A stretch of 22,285 nucleotides of DNA from an uncultured Bacillus sp. (GTDB lineage Bacteria; Bacillota; Bacilli; Bacillales_B; DSM-18226), in contig NZ_CAMLDX010000058.1 of the NCBI RefSeq assembly GCF_946478885.1, positions 1-22,285 of the forward strand. The letters run 5' to 3'. The notes beneath the pieces were generated by a model. That model saw nothing but the letters and a program-made list of their open reading frames with translations, did no database searches and was not told the origin of the DNA. This document shows, piece after piece, positions 7,980-15,147 of this stretch (position 1 is the first letter of the stretch; every line of letters begins with the position of its first letter). Made by a program: the position numbers and the translations under genes.

Positions 7980-8465
7980 AAAGGCACTCCTTCCAATCGT
8001 TTGAGATATAGTGTATATACGTCTGACATAGGGAGGAAGTTTCATTTAAATGATGTAATTATTGTCTGCTTGGGCAGAGGCAGAATTTGTTTGCCTTTTT
8101 GCTTTTGAAGGGATTTGACCCGAAAGGTTGACGGTACCCTAGGATGAGAGATTGGTATACATCTGCTATGAAGCCTCAAGGTAAAAAGGCCTTTTGTGAT
8201 TGTCATAGGCATTCACAAAAAACCTTTTTAGATATCAAATTTATTTGATTCATTTTTTCTCGGCAGCTATTTTCCAGATCTTTGTATGTTTTAAGAGCTT
8301 TGTACTGGAAGTCTTAATGCCGGCTAAGAGCAGAGTTAAGGGGTGCGAATGATTCGGAAGCAGCCTGCGAACTATTTCGGAGGAGGATTTCGAATTCTTC
8401 AGAACCCGGGCTGTTTACAGGTAGAATCTTTGGTAACGTCTTTAACTTTTTTTGAGACTCAGCCT
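7980..8465. other. Spacer between two minus-strand genes
   Basis: It contains the upstream region of the membrane-protein gene and the terminator at 8183-8229. A plus-strand open frame of 70 codons from GTG 8343 has a passable AAGGGGTG site before an internal ATG (8349), but it runs antisense into the SIMPL gene and resembles nothing I know, so I do not call it. No RNA motif is recognised in 8230-8465. Confidence 0.35.
8183..8229 (-). terminator. Terminator hairpin downstream of the SIMPL gene
   Basis: AAAAAGGCCTTTTGTGA (8184-8200) pairs with TCACAAAAAACCTTTTT (8213-8229), interrupted by a CC/AA internal mismatch. Both strands end in a T run, so it can stop transcription from either side. 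The obvious gene needing it is the minus-strand SIMPL gene that ends at 8466. Confidence 0.65.
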
Positions 8466-9203
8466 TTAAAGATAGGCTACGCTCTGTGTGGGCTTTCTCG
8501 TTTTGGAAGATCTGTAAGAATAAACAGCTGTAACAGTTGCACGAATCGTGTATAATCCTTCTTCGATTGGCGGGGAATCCTTCGCCGAAGCAACGGTTGT
8601 CTGAAATTGATAGGGACGAGACTGCCGATCCTGCTGTTTCCCGCTTTCAATGATCTTGATTGGAATTGGATGAAGAATGACTCCCAATGTTTGAGAAAGT
8701 ACAGTTGCCTTTTTACCCGCATCAATCATAGCCATGGCCAATGCCTTCTGATAATATTCTCCGGGATTAGATACAAGGAATTGGATACTGCCACTGCGGT
8801 TTGCCCCGTTTTGGATCGCTGTATCATATACCATTCCTGTTTTGGTCAGATCCTTCACAGTTATTTCAAATAAATGCTCCACTTCATAGCTTTTTAATAT
8901 TGATTTTCCCTCAATATAATCATAGCGAGGAAATATCGAATATGTGACCGTTTTAATATCGCTTTCGCCGATTCCTGAACGTTTTAAGGCATCAATGATT
9001 TGGTTTGAAAGGAGAGTATTTTCGTGCTGGGCTTGCTGAACGTTTGGATTTTCAGTAGATACACCGAGATGAATCTTCGCTTGATTTGGCTTTGCCGTGA
9101 TCTGTCCTTCTCCTTCCACTGTCATCGTCCATGCCGTTCTATGGTCCAAATGGCGGTAAGGATGCGAGACATTCCTAAATTGATCGGGAAGAATGAAATA
9201 CAC
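8466..9203 (-). CDS. SIMPL (DUF541, YggE-like) domain protein
   Basis: The 245-residue product carries one SIMPL/DUF541 domain, about residues 25-230. It opens with MTVEGEGQITAKPNQAKIHLGV, followed by the family's Ala/Gln-rich helix with N(x)3SNQIIDALK, and the DIKTVTYSIFPRYDY segment. The core QKALAMAMIDAGKKATVLSQTLGV is also typical. Family members are usually exported or membrane-tethered and have been linked to oxidative stress (YggE) or cell-surface roles (BP26), but no biochemical activity is firmly assigned. This one has no signal peptide or lipobox and starts with a short His/Arg-rich leader. Start: GTG at 9203, preceded by AGGGGTGAT. It sits alone between terminators. Confidence 0.85.
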   Translation of the reverse strand: MYFILPDQFRNVSHPYRHLDHRTAWTMTVEGEGQITAKPNQAKIHLGVSTENPNVQQAQHENTLLSNQIIDALKRSGIGESDIKTVTYSIFPRYDYIEGKSILKSYEVEHLFEITVKDLTKTGMVYDTAIQNGANRSGSIQFLVSNPGEYYQKALAMAMIDAGKKATVLSQTLGVILHPIPIKIIESGKQQDRQSRPYQFQTTVASAKDSPPIEEGLYTIRATVTAVYSYRSSKTRKPTQSVAYL

Positions 9204-9244
9204 TTAATCACCCCTGTTTCGGATATGGATAATTTTGTTCTATA

Positions 9245-9316
9245 CAAAAAAAGAAGCCACAGCATTTTTGGAATCAATCCAGCCGTGGATCGATATGCGC
9301 TCAAACTGTGACTTCT
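9245..9316 (-). terminator. Terminator of the pirin gene
   Basis: Read on the minus strand, AGAAGTCACAG (9316-9306) pairs with CTGTGGCTTCT (9262-9252, one G-U pair) and a run of T follows (9251-9246). The loop is long (43 bases). It begins 13 bases after the pirin stop. Confidence 0.6.
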
Positions 9317-9328
9317 GCTGTTATTATT

Positions 9329-10030
9329 TTAATCTTCTTTGGCCATTTCAATGACAAGGAAATGAGAAGTTTCCTTTGGCTGTATATGAATATCCTCTTC
9401 TGTAATTTCCAAACCATCACGTGCGGTTAAGGTAATGTCATTAATATCGGAGGTTCCTTCAATTTGTACTAAATACGCCTGGCGTCCGCTGCTTACAGGA
9501 AAGCTGATTTCCTTACCTTTATCCAATTCCAATGCATAGAAATTTACATCTTGGTTGACTTTTATAAGTGCATTCCCATCCTTATTGGATACCATATGGA
9601 GCCATTTGTTATGCCTGTCCTCCCAATTAAATCTGAAATCACCATAATTAGGCGAATATCCAAGTTTATCAGGGAAAATCCAGATTTGCAGGATTCTTAG
9701 CATCTCATCACTCAAGTTATGTTCACTGTGCAGTACTCCGGTTCCCGCGCTCATATATTGAACATGTCCACGAGAGATCGTTTGTCTGTTTCCCATACTA
9801 TCCCCATGAGTTAAATCTCCCTCCACAACATAGGAAATGATCTCCATGTCACGGTGTGGATGCGTATCAAAGCCGGTATGCGGTGCAATCAGGTCATCAT
9901 TAATAACTCTCAGTACACCAAAATTAATGTTCTTCGGATTATAATACTCAGCAAATGAAAAATGGAATAAGCTCCTCAGCCACCCAAGATTGCTTCTGCC
10001 CATATTGTTATGATCGATTTTTTTCAACAT
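9329..10030 (-). CDS. Pirin family protein (bicupin; possible quercetin 2,3-dioxygenase-like)
   Basis: Pirins are metal-binding bicupins. Bacterial members such as E. coli YhhW have quercetinase activity in vitro, and others bind enzymes. The 233-residue product shows the pirin N-terminal cupin with the metal ligands in DTHPHRDMEI (His57, His59) and GTGVLHSEHN (His101, Glu103), all four present. It also shows the HGDSMGNRQTISRGHVQYMSAG strand pair and a C-terminal cupin with degenerate ligands. Its length matches YhhW-type pirins (about 230). The ATG at 10030 has AAAGGAG about 10 bases upstream. It is monocistronic and divergent from the aminotransferase gene. Its physiological substrate cannot be told from the sequence. 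Confidence 0.9.
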   Translation of the reverse strand: MLKKIDHNNMGRSNLGWLRSLFHFSFAEYYNPKNINFGVLRVINDDLIAPHTGFDTHPHRDMEIISYVVEGDLTHGDSMGNRQTISRGHVQYMSAGTGVLHSEHNLSDEMLRILQIWIFPDKLGYSPNYGDFRFNWEDRHNKWLHMVSNKDGNALIKVNQDVNFYALELDKGKEISFPVSSGRQAYLVQIEGTSDINDITLTARDGLEITEEDIHIQPKETSHFLVIEMAKED

Positions 10031-10280
10031 ATTGCCATCTCCTTTTGATTATTATTCTATGATAAAAAAATCATGGTTATTCGGTAAATAGTTTGAAATA
10101 AAGATTATTTAATTCAAGATAATTGTACGATCATTCTCTGTGGTTTGTCAATTAGAATAAATATGAAAGAAAAAGAATCTCAATGCTCATAGAAGTATGG
10201 TACATTTATATTGAGATAGTAATTTATATAGAAATGTCAGATACATAGGAAGATTTTGAATTTAAGAGGAGGCTTTAGCA

Positions 10281-11459
10281 ATGAAAATCGTTCCGTCACA
10301 GATAATGGAAAAGCTGACTACCGGAATTTTCACCGAAATTGCTAATAAAAAACAGGAGGTGATGAACAGAGGGATGGATGTTATTGATTTGAGCGTGGGA
10401 AGCCCAAATCTGTCTCCCCCTGATTTTGTTATCGATTCTCTTATTGGATACTGTGAAGATGCTTCGAAATACGGCTACACACTGACTGGAATTCCGGAGT
10501 TTAATCAAGCGGTCTCCTATTTTTATAAGCAACGTTATCAGGTAGAAATTAATCAAGATGATGAAGTGCTGCAACTGATGGGCTCACAGGATGGGTTATC
10601 CCACTTGGCTTTAGCAATAGTGGATCAAGGGGATTATGTACTTGTACCTGATCCAGGTTATCCAATTTACGAAGCCAGTGTTATGTTATCAGGCGGTTCT
10701 GTTTATCCCATGCCTTTAATGGAGGAAAATGGTTATTTGCCTAGGCTGAACGAGATCCCAGAAGAAATCTTAAAGAAAACTAAAATGATGATTATCAGCT
10801 ATCCGGGAAATCCAGTCGCAGCTCTTGCTAATGAATCCTTCTTTACAGAGGTAGTTGAATTTGCCAAAAAGCATAATATCTTAGTTGTCCACGATTTTGC
10901 CTACTCGGAACTGATCTTTGATGATCATCCGCAGATAAGCTTCATGTCTGTTCCCGGGGCGAAAGAAGTTGGAATTGAATTTAACTCATTGTCAAAAACC
11001 TTTAATATGGCCGGGTGCCGGATCGGCTATGTGGTAGGTAATCGAGAGGCCATTCATATATTGGCTGAACTCAAGTCCCAGATTGATTACGGTGTTTTTT
11101 ATCCTATTCAAAAGGCAGCCGAGATTGCTTTGACATCTGACTATAGGGTATTGGACGAACAGGTAAAGGAATATGAAAAACGCCGGGATTCATTAATTGC
11201 CGGATTGGGAAAGGCGGGCTGGCATGTGCCAAAATCTCCTGGAACCATGTTTGTTTGGGCAAAAATCCCTGAGGGTTGGACATCTCGTGAATTTGCTTTT
11301 GCACTAATTGAACAGGCTGGGGTTGCGGTTGTTCCGGGAGATGCCTTCGGTAAACAGGGAGAAGGCTATGTCCGGATCGCTCTCGTCCAAAAGGCTGAAA
11401 AACTTGCGGAAGCAGCCGAACGGATTCAGAAATTCCTTCAGGGAGAACGGGCGGACTAG
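10281..11459 (+). CDS. Class I/II PLP-dependent aminotransferase (LL-diaminopimelate aminotransferase-like)
   Basis: A fold-type I aminotransferase of 392 residues. The PLP lysine is Lys239 in SLSKTFNMAGCRIGY. Other cofactor residues are visible: Asn177 in YPGNPVA, Asp205 and Tyr208 in HDFAYSEL, and Tyr127 in PDPGYPIYE. The C-terminal arginine for the substrate carboxylate is probably in GYVRIALV. The pattern fits the group annotated in Bacillus as LL-diaminopimelate or MalY/PatB-unlike aminotransferases. Since Bacillus makes diaminopimelate by the acetylase route, a true DapL role is doubtful and a broad amino-acid or aromatic specificity is equally likely. GAGGAGG stands 8 bases before the ATG. 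A terminator at 11567-11591 follows. Confidence 0.85.
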   Translation: MKIVPSQIMEKLTTGIFTEIANKKQEVMNRGMDVIDLSVGSPNLSPPDFVIDSLIGYCEDASKYGYTLTGIPEFNQAVSYFYKQRYQVEINQDDEVLQLMGSQDGLSHLALAIVDQGDYVLVPDPGYPIYEASVMLSGGSVYPMPLMEENGYLPRLNEIPEEILKKTKMMIISYPGNPVAALANESFFTEVVEFAKKHNILVVHDFAYSELIFDDHPQISFMSVPGAKEVGIEFNSLSKTFNMAGCRIGYVVGNREAIHILAELKSQIDYGVFYPIQKAAEIALTSDYRVLDEQVKEYEKRRDSLIAGLGKAGWHVPKSPGTMFVWAKIPEGWTSREFAFALIEQAGVAVVPGDAFGKQGEGYVRIALVQKAEKLAEAAERIQKFLQGERAD

Positions 11460-11566
11460 ATGTATGGAGATATGTGATAGAAATGTAAGGCTTGGAGTCG
11501 TGCGTAGAAAATGCATAAGCATCTTTTGATATAAAGATGATGTATAATCATTTTAAGTATGGATGG

Positions 11567-11591
11567 AAGCCGGCTCAAGCAGCCGGCTTTT
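11567..11591 (+). terminator. Rho-independent terminator after the aminotransferase gene
   Basis: AAGCCGGCT (11567-11575), the loop CAAGC, then AGCCGGCTT (11581-11589) and TT. This is a compact GC-rich stem with a short T run. It also lies 27 bases before the next gene's start, downstream of a TATAAT (11543-11548), so if that -10 is used the hairpin would sit in the leader of the HesB-like gene. Confidence 0.75.
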
Positions 11592-11617
11592 GATAAATTA
11601 CATGGGGGTTGATTTGA

Positions 11618-11908
11618 ATGTTCTCTGTCACAGAATCAGCAAAGGGAGAAATCCAGAAAAGATTTCAGGAGTTCCCAGGGAATAAATATGTTCGATTACA
11701 AATGCGCTTCAGCTGTTATATGAAGCTGAAATTAACAGTTGAAAAAGAAGTTCAGCCAAATGATGTGGAAGTAACAGTGGCTGAAATTAAATTCATCATC
11801 GATAAAGAACATGAGCATTATTTTAATGGAAAAGTAATTGATTACGCAGTAAATCATACGGGATTTAAGGAATTTGATGCTGTTGAGCCTATAAGGGAGG
11901 ATTCATAA
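11618..11908 (+). CDS. HesB/IscA-like protein lacking the Fe-S cysteines
   Basis: The 96-residue protein follows the HesB/YadR/IscA fold pattern. It opens with FSVTESAKGEIQKRF, a central beta strand YVRLQMRFSCYMKL follows, then KFIIDKEHEHYFNGKVIDYAVN, and it ends in GFKEFDAVEP. A-type carriers hold an iron-sulfur cluster with three cysteines: one in the central GGCSG motif and two in a C-terminal CGC. Here only Cys33 is present, at about the first position, and the CGC is absent. It is therefore probably not a classical cluster carrier and belongs with the HesB-like YneR/YfhF proteins of Bacillus, of unknown role. The ATG has GGGGGT 8 bases upstream. A terminator follows at 12036-12084. Confidence 0.75.
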   Translation: MFSVTESAKGEIQKRFQEFPGNKYVRLQMRFSCYMKLKLTVEKEVQPNDVEVTVAEIKFIIDKEHEHYFNGKVIDYAVNHTGFKEFDAVEPIREDS

Positions 11909-12229
11909 TCTACAGGTTGAGTCAAGAAGTGAAAAGGTGGGGAGCGGGGGATTTTTCAATTTACAAAATACCCCTATGGGCAATTTGAATAGTTGCTTAT
12001 GATTAATCGTTTAAATTAAATCATAAGGATAGAAGAAGGGATGATCCAGCTGAGTGATAGTGGAAGTTGGACATCCCTTTTTATTCACCTTAAAGGGCTG
12101 GAATGACATTGTAGTGATAAAAATCACACGTTTATTAGGCGAACAATTAACAATCGTTTCTCAATTAAGTGTTTTTCGTTGTTTAACAGGCTTCTATATA
12201 ATTTTTATCCATAGTCAAGCGAAAATATA
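11909..12229. other. Spacer between the HesB-like gene and the IclR promoter
   Basis: Apart from the terminator at 12036-12084 I see no gene or known RNA. The stretch 12110-12229 is AT-rich upstream sequence of the iclR promoter. Confidence 0.4.
12036..12084 (+). terminator. Terminator of the HesB-like gene
   Basis: AAGGGATG (12036-12043) pairs with CATCCCTT (12072-12079), and the pairing continues inward (TCCA with TTGGA). Five T residues end the hairpin. Confidence 0.75.
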
Positions 12230-12258
12230 TTGACAATATTTTGAACTGAGATTATGAT
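12230..12258 (+). promoter_or_regulatory. Strong sigma-A promoter of the iclR-dmpFG-type operon
   Basis: TTGACA (12230-12235), a 17-base spacer, then TATGAT (12253-12258): a perfect -35 and a five-of-six -10. Transcription should start near 12265, giving a leader of about 55 bases that contains the operator candidate. Confidence 0.85.
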
Positions 12259-12278
12259 AAAAATGTAAAGTTAAATTA

Positions 12279-12303
12279 CGAACAGCGTTCGATAATAACG
12301 AAC
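12279..12303. promoter_or_regulatory. Operator candidate for the IclR regulator: three alternating half-sites
   Basis: CGAAC (12279-12283), 3 bases, GTTCG (12287-12291), 7 bases, CGAAC (12299-12303). Each neighbouring pair forms a perfect 5-bp inverted repeat. The site lies just downstream of the -10 and ends 15 bases before the ATG, a good position for autorepression. Assigning it to the adjacent regulator is inference; the repeats themselves are seen. Confidence 0.6.
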
Positions 12304-12318
12304 GAAAGGATGTCAGCT

Positions 12319-13092
12319 ATGACAGAGCGCTTAATACAATCAGTGGAAAGGGCTGCCGATATTCTCGAATTGTTCTTAGAATCTGAACCGGAATTAAGTG
12401 TTAAAGATATCAGCCAGAAGTTAGGTTTATCTAAAAGCACTGTTCATGGTTTGATTAAAACCTTGGAACATAGAGGTTATCTCCAGCAAAATCCGGATGA
12501 TTTGAAGTATAAGTTGGGCTTAAAATTATTTGAGCTTGGCCATTTTATTGGAAATCAACTGGATATTACTCAAATAGCCCGACCCATTATTAAAGAATTA
12601 GTGGATGAACTCAAAGAGACTGTGCATTTAGTTGTCCGCCAGCAGGATGAATTGGTCTATGTGGAAAAGGAAGAAGGGCCGCAAACCTTAAGGATCTATT
12701 CACATGTAGGAAAAAAAGCTCCAATTTATTGTACGGGTGTTGGAAAAGCAATCCTTGCTTATCAAGATGAGGACGAGATTGAAAGAATTTTGGCAACGGT
12801 TCCGATGCAATCGTTTACAGAATATACGATTACTGACAAAGAAGAAATTAAGAAACAGCTCAAAGCTACCAGAGAGAATGGCTATTCCATAGATGATGAA
12901 GAAATTGAATTAGGGCTTAAATGTATCGCAGCCCCTATATTTGATTACAAAGGAAATGTATGCGCTTCAATCAGCTGTGCCTCGCCTAAAATGAGATTGA
13001 CAGATGAACGGCTTCCAGTAGTCATTGATGGGGTAAAACGAGCAGCTGTTAAGATTTCAAAATCTCTTGGTTACAAAGATGTTCTCCATTAA
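12319..13092 (+). CDS. IclR family transcriptional regulator
   Basis: The 257-residue product has the IclR layout. The N-terminal winged HTH is at about 8-70 ([15 protein letters not shown], then [20 protein letters not shown], then LEHRGYLQQ). The effector-binding domain is at about 80-250, with the typical [13 protein letters not shown] segment ([22 protein letters not shown]), NGYSIDDEE and [15 protein letters not shown]. IclR proteins bind small carboxylic or aromatic metabolites and repress or activate catabolic operons. I prefer ATG 12319 because AAAGGA ends 8 bases before it; the ATG at 12310 overlaps that site. The two following genes are on the same strand 56 and 25 bases apart, so they are likely one operon and its target. 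Confidence 0.92.
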   Translation: MTERLIQSVERAADILELFLESEPELSVKDISQKLGLSKSTVHGLIKTLEHRGYLQQNPDDLKYKLGLKLFELGHFIGNQLDITQIARPIIKELVDELKETVHLVVRQQDELVYVEKEEGPQTLRIYSHVGKKAPIYCTGVGKAILAYQDEDEIERILATVPMQSFTEYTITDKEEIKKQLKATRENGYSIDDEEIELGLKCIAAPIFDYKGNVCASISCASPKMRLTDERLPVVIDGVKRAAVKISKSLGYKDVLH

Positions 13093-13148
13093 ATGATGGG
13101 GGCAGAAAAATAGAAAAAACTACTTTACCATTTAGGAGGAGAATGAAT

Positions 13149-14045
13149 TTGGCAAAGGTTAAATGTGCAATACTTGGTTCAGGAAATATTGGTTCAGACC
13201 TTATGATTAAACTAGGGAGATCAGAATTATTGGAATGCGTAGCTGTTATCGGAATTGATCCGCAATCTGACGGTCTACGCCGTGCCAAGGAATTAGGATA
13301 TGAGGCCATTTCCACGGGAATTGACGGGTATGTTGAATTATTTACTGAAAAACCGGAATTAAAAGCACAAATTCTGTTCGACGCAACAAGTGCAAAAGCT
13401 CATCTTTATAATGCTAAAATTTGTAAAGAATATGGAATTAAAGCAATTGATATGACTCCGGCTGCCGTTGGACCTTTTGTAAGTCCTGCAGTAAACATTG
13501 ATGCAAATTTAGATGTAGATAACATTAATATGATTACATGTGGTGGACAAGCAACGATTCCAATGGTTCACGCAATCAACCGAGTGGCTAACGTAGAATA
13601 TGCGGAAATTGTTGCAACAATCGCCAGCAAAAGCGCCGGTCCTGGTACGCGTGCTAATATAGATGAATTTACAGAAACAACTTCAAAGGCAATCGAGGTT
13701 GTTGGTGGCGCTGACAAAGGGAAGGCCATCATTATCTTAAATCCTGCTGAACCACCGATTATGATGCGTGATACTGTATATGCTCTTGTTGAAGAAGGAA
13801 AAATGGATGAACAAGCTATTCGTGAATCTATTAAAGATATGGAAAAAGTCGTTCAAACTTATGTTCCAGGTTATCATTTACGTACTGAACCGCTGTTTGA
13901 TGGCAATAAAGTAACTGTTCTTATTGAAGTACAGGGAGCGGGAGATTATTTACCGGTATATTCTGGAAACCTTGATATTATGACAGCCGCGAGTGTTCGG
14001 ATTGCAGAAGAGTTTGCAAAAAACTTAAAGAAAGAAGCCGTTTGA
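13149..14045 (+). CDS. mhpF: Acetaldehyde dehydrogenase (acylating), DmpF/MhpF/BphJ-type
   Basis: The enzyme converts acetaldehyde, NAD+ and CoA into acetyl-CoA and NADH and works in a complex with the aldolase encoded next door, taking the aldehyde through a channel. The product (about 298 residues) has an N-terminal Rossmann motif ([14 protein letters not shown]), the IDATSA-like FDATSAKAH segment, and the catalytic cysteine in [11 protein letters not shown] (Cys131 in this numbering). [17 protein letters not shown] follows. This is the short MhpF/DmpF family, not the long AdhE type. Start choice: AGGAGG (13134-13139) is only 3 bases from an ATG at 13143 but 9 bases from TTG 13149, which also gives the family N-terminus MAKVK. 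The ATG stays possible. The symbol marks the family. Confidence 0.92.
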   Translation: MAKVKCAILGSGNIGSDLMIKLGRSELLECVAVIGIDPQSDGLRRAKELGYEAISTGIDGYVELFTEKPELKAQILFDATSAKAHLYNAKICKEYGIKAIDMTPAAVGPFVSPAVNIDANLDVDNINMITCGGQATIPMVHAINRVANVEYAEIVATIASKSAGPGTRANIDEFTETTSKAIEVVGGADKGKAIIILNPAEPPIMMRDTVYALVEEGKMDEQAIRESIKDMEKVVQTYVPGYHLRTEPLFDGNKVTVLIEVQGAGDYLPVYSGNLDIMTAASVRIAEEFAKNLKKEAV

Positions 14046-14070
14046 GCTGTAGAAAGGGGAATATAAAATA

Positions 14071-15096
14071 ATGACAATTGAAAGAGATATATTAATCACA
14101 GAGGTTGCGTTGCGTGACGGAAGCCATGCGGTTAGACATAGCTATACAGTGGATCAAGTAGTGAATGTAACAAAGGCATTAAGTGAAGCAAGAGTTCCCT
14201 ATATTGAAGTAACACACGGTGACGGTCTGGCAGGCTCATCTTTACAATATGGCTTATCAAAAGTAAATGAAATGGAATTAATTGAAGCGGCTGCATCTGT
14301 TGCGGGAGATTCAAAAATTGCCGTTCTTTTATTGCCAGGAATCGGTACTTTAACTGAATTAAAAGAAGCAGCGAAATTAGGTGCAAAAATGGCACGTGTT
14401 GCCACGCATGTAACGGAAGCAGACGTTGCACCACAGCATATTGCAATGGCAAAGGAATTAGGAATGGAAACTGTCGGATTCCTAATGATGGCACATATGG
14501 CTCCTGTGGAAAAGTTAGTGGAACAAGCTAAATTAATGGAAAGCTATGGGGCGGATATTGTATATGTTACTGACTCGGCAGGTTATTTACTTCCTGATCA
14601 AGTAACTGAACGCATTAGCGCATTAAGACAGGAACTTCAATGTGAAATTGGGTTCCATGGTCATAATAACCTATCAATGGCAATGGCTAACTCGATTGCA
14701 GCTATTAAGGCTGGTGCCACTCGCATTGATGGAAGTGCCCGCTGTTTTGGGGCAGGTGCTGGAAATACACAAACTGAGGTGCTTGTAGCTGTTTGTGAAC
14801 GCATGGGAATCAAAACAGGCATTGATTTATATAAAATTGAAGATTTAGCAGAAGAAATTGTTGCACCTCTTCTTCCAGTAACACCAACTATTACAAGAGA
14901 AGCTATCACGCTTGGCTATGCTGGGGTGTACTCAACGTTTGCCTACCATGCAAAACGTGCTGCTGAAAAATTCGGTATTGATGCTCGTGATATCCTGATT
15001 GAATTAGGGCAACGCCAAGTTGTCGGCGGACAAGAGGATATGATCATTGATGTCGCCACTGAATTAGCTGCAAAACACGCAGCAGCATCTAAATAA
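14071..15096 (+). CDS. mhpE: 4-hydroxy-2-oxovalerate aldolase, DmpG/MhpE/BphI-type
   Basis: The enzyme splits 4-hydroxy-2-oxopentanoate into pyruvate and acetaldehyde with a divalent metal, the last ring-derived step of the meta-cleavage pathways. The 341-residue protein has the HMGL-like TIM barrel motif TEVALRDGSHAVRH (Arg15, Asp16, His19), the metal-binding GFHGHNN (His196, His198) and GSARCFGAGAGNTQTE. A C-terminal communication domain of about 60 residues (YAGVYSTFAYHAKRAA and onward) is what pairs with the dehydrogenase. Length is as in DmpG (about 345). It follows mhpF by 25 bases with AAAGGGG upstream. No hydratase, hydrolase or ring-cleavage dioxygenase gene is within this window. 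Confidence 0.94.
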   Translation: MTIERDILITEVALRDGSHAVRHSYTVDQVVNVTKALSEARVPYIEVTHGDGLAGSSLQYGLSKVNEMELIEAAASVAGDSKIAVLLLPGIGTLTELKEAAKLGAKMARVATHVTEADVAPQHIAMAKELGMETVGFLMMAHMAPVEKLVEQAKLMESYGADIVYVTDSAGYLLPDQVTERISALRQELQCEIGFHGHNNLSMAMANSIAAIKAGATRIDGSARCFGAGAGNTQTEVLVAVCERMGIKTGIDLYKIEDLAEEIVAPLLPVTPTITREAITLGYAGVYSTFAYHAKRAAEKFGIDARDILIELGQRQVVGGQEDMIIDVATELAAKHAAASK

Positions 15097-15114
15097 TCGA
15101 CATCCTGATAGAGA

Positions 15115-15143
15115 TTTATTACGAACAAAGGTTACTATATAAA
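15115..15143 (+). promoter_or_regulatory. Weak promoter candidate for the hairpin-rich transcript
   Basis: TTTATT (15115-15120), a 17-base spacer and TATAAA (15138-15143). A start near 15150 would coincide with the first hairpin. The spacer holds TTACGAACA (15119-15127), the same nine bases as the first half-site region in the iclR operator (12276-12284). The -35 is poor, so the alternative is readthrough from the aldolase gene, since no terminator separates them. Confidence 0.3.
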
Positions 15144-15147
15144 CATA

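Noticed and set aside
8128..8138. TTGACGGTACC, as found in 16S rRNA
   Set aside because: Only an 11-base match with no neighbouring rRNA sequence; chance.
8343..8555. Plus-strand frame of 70 codons with a passable ribosome binding site
   Set aside because: It runs antisense into the SIMPL gene, has no family resemblance and its second half is a shadow.
14132..14494. Minus-strand open frame of 120 codons inside the aldolase gene
   Set aside because: Leu/His-rich shadow of a clearly conserved gene; no start signals.
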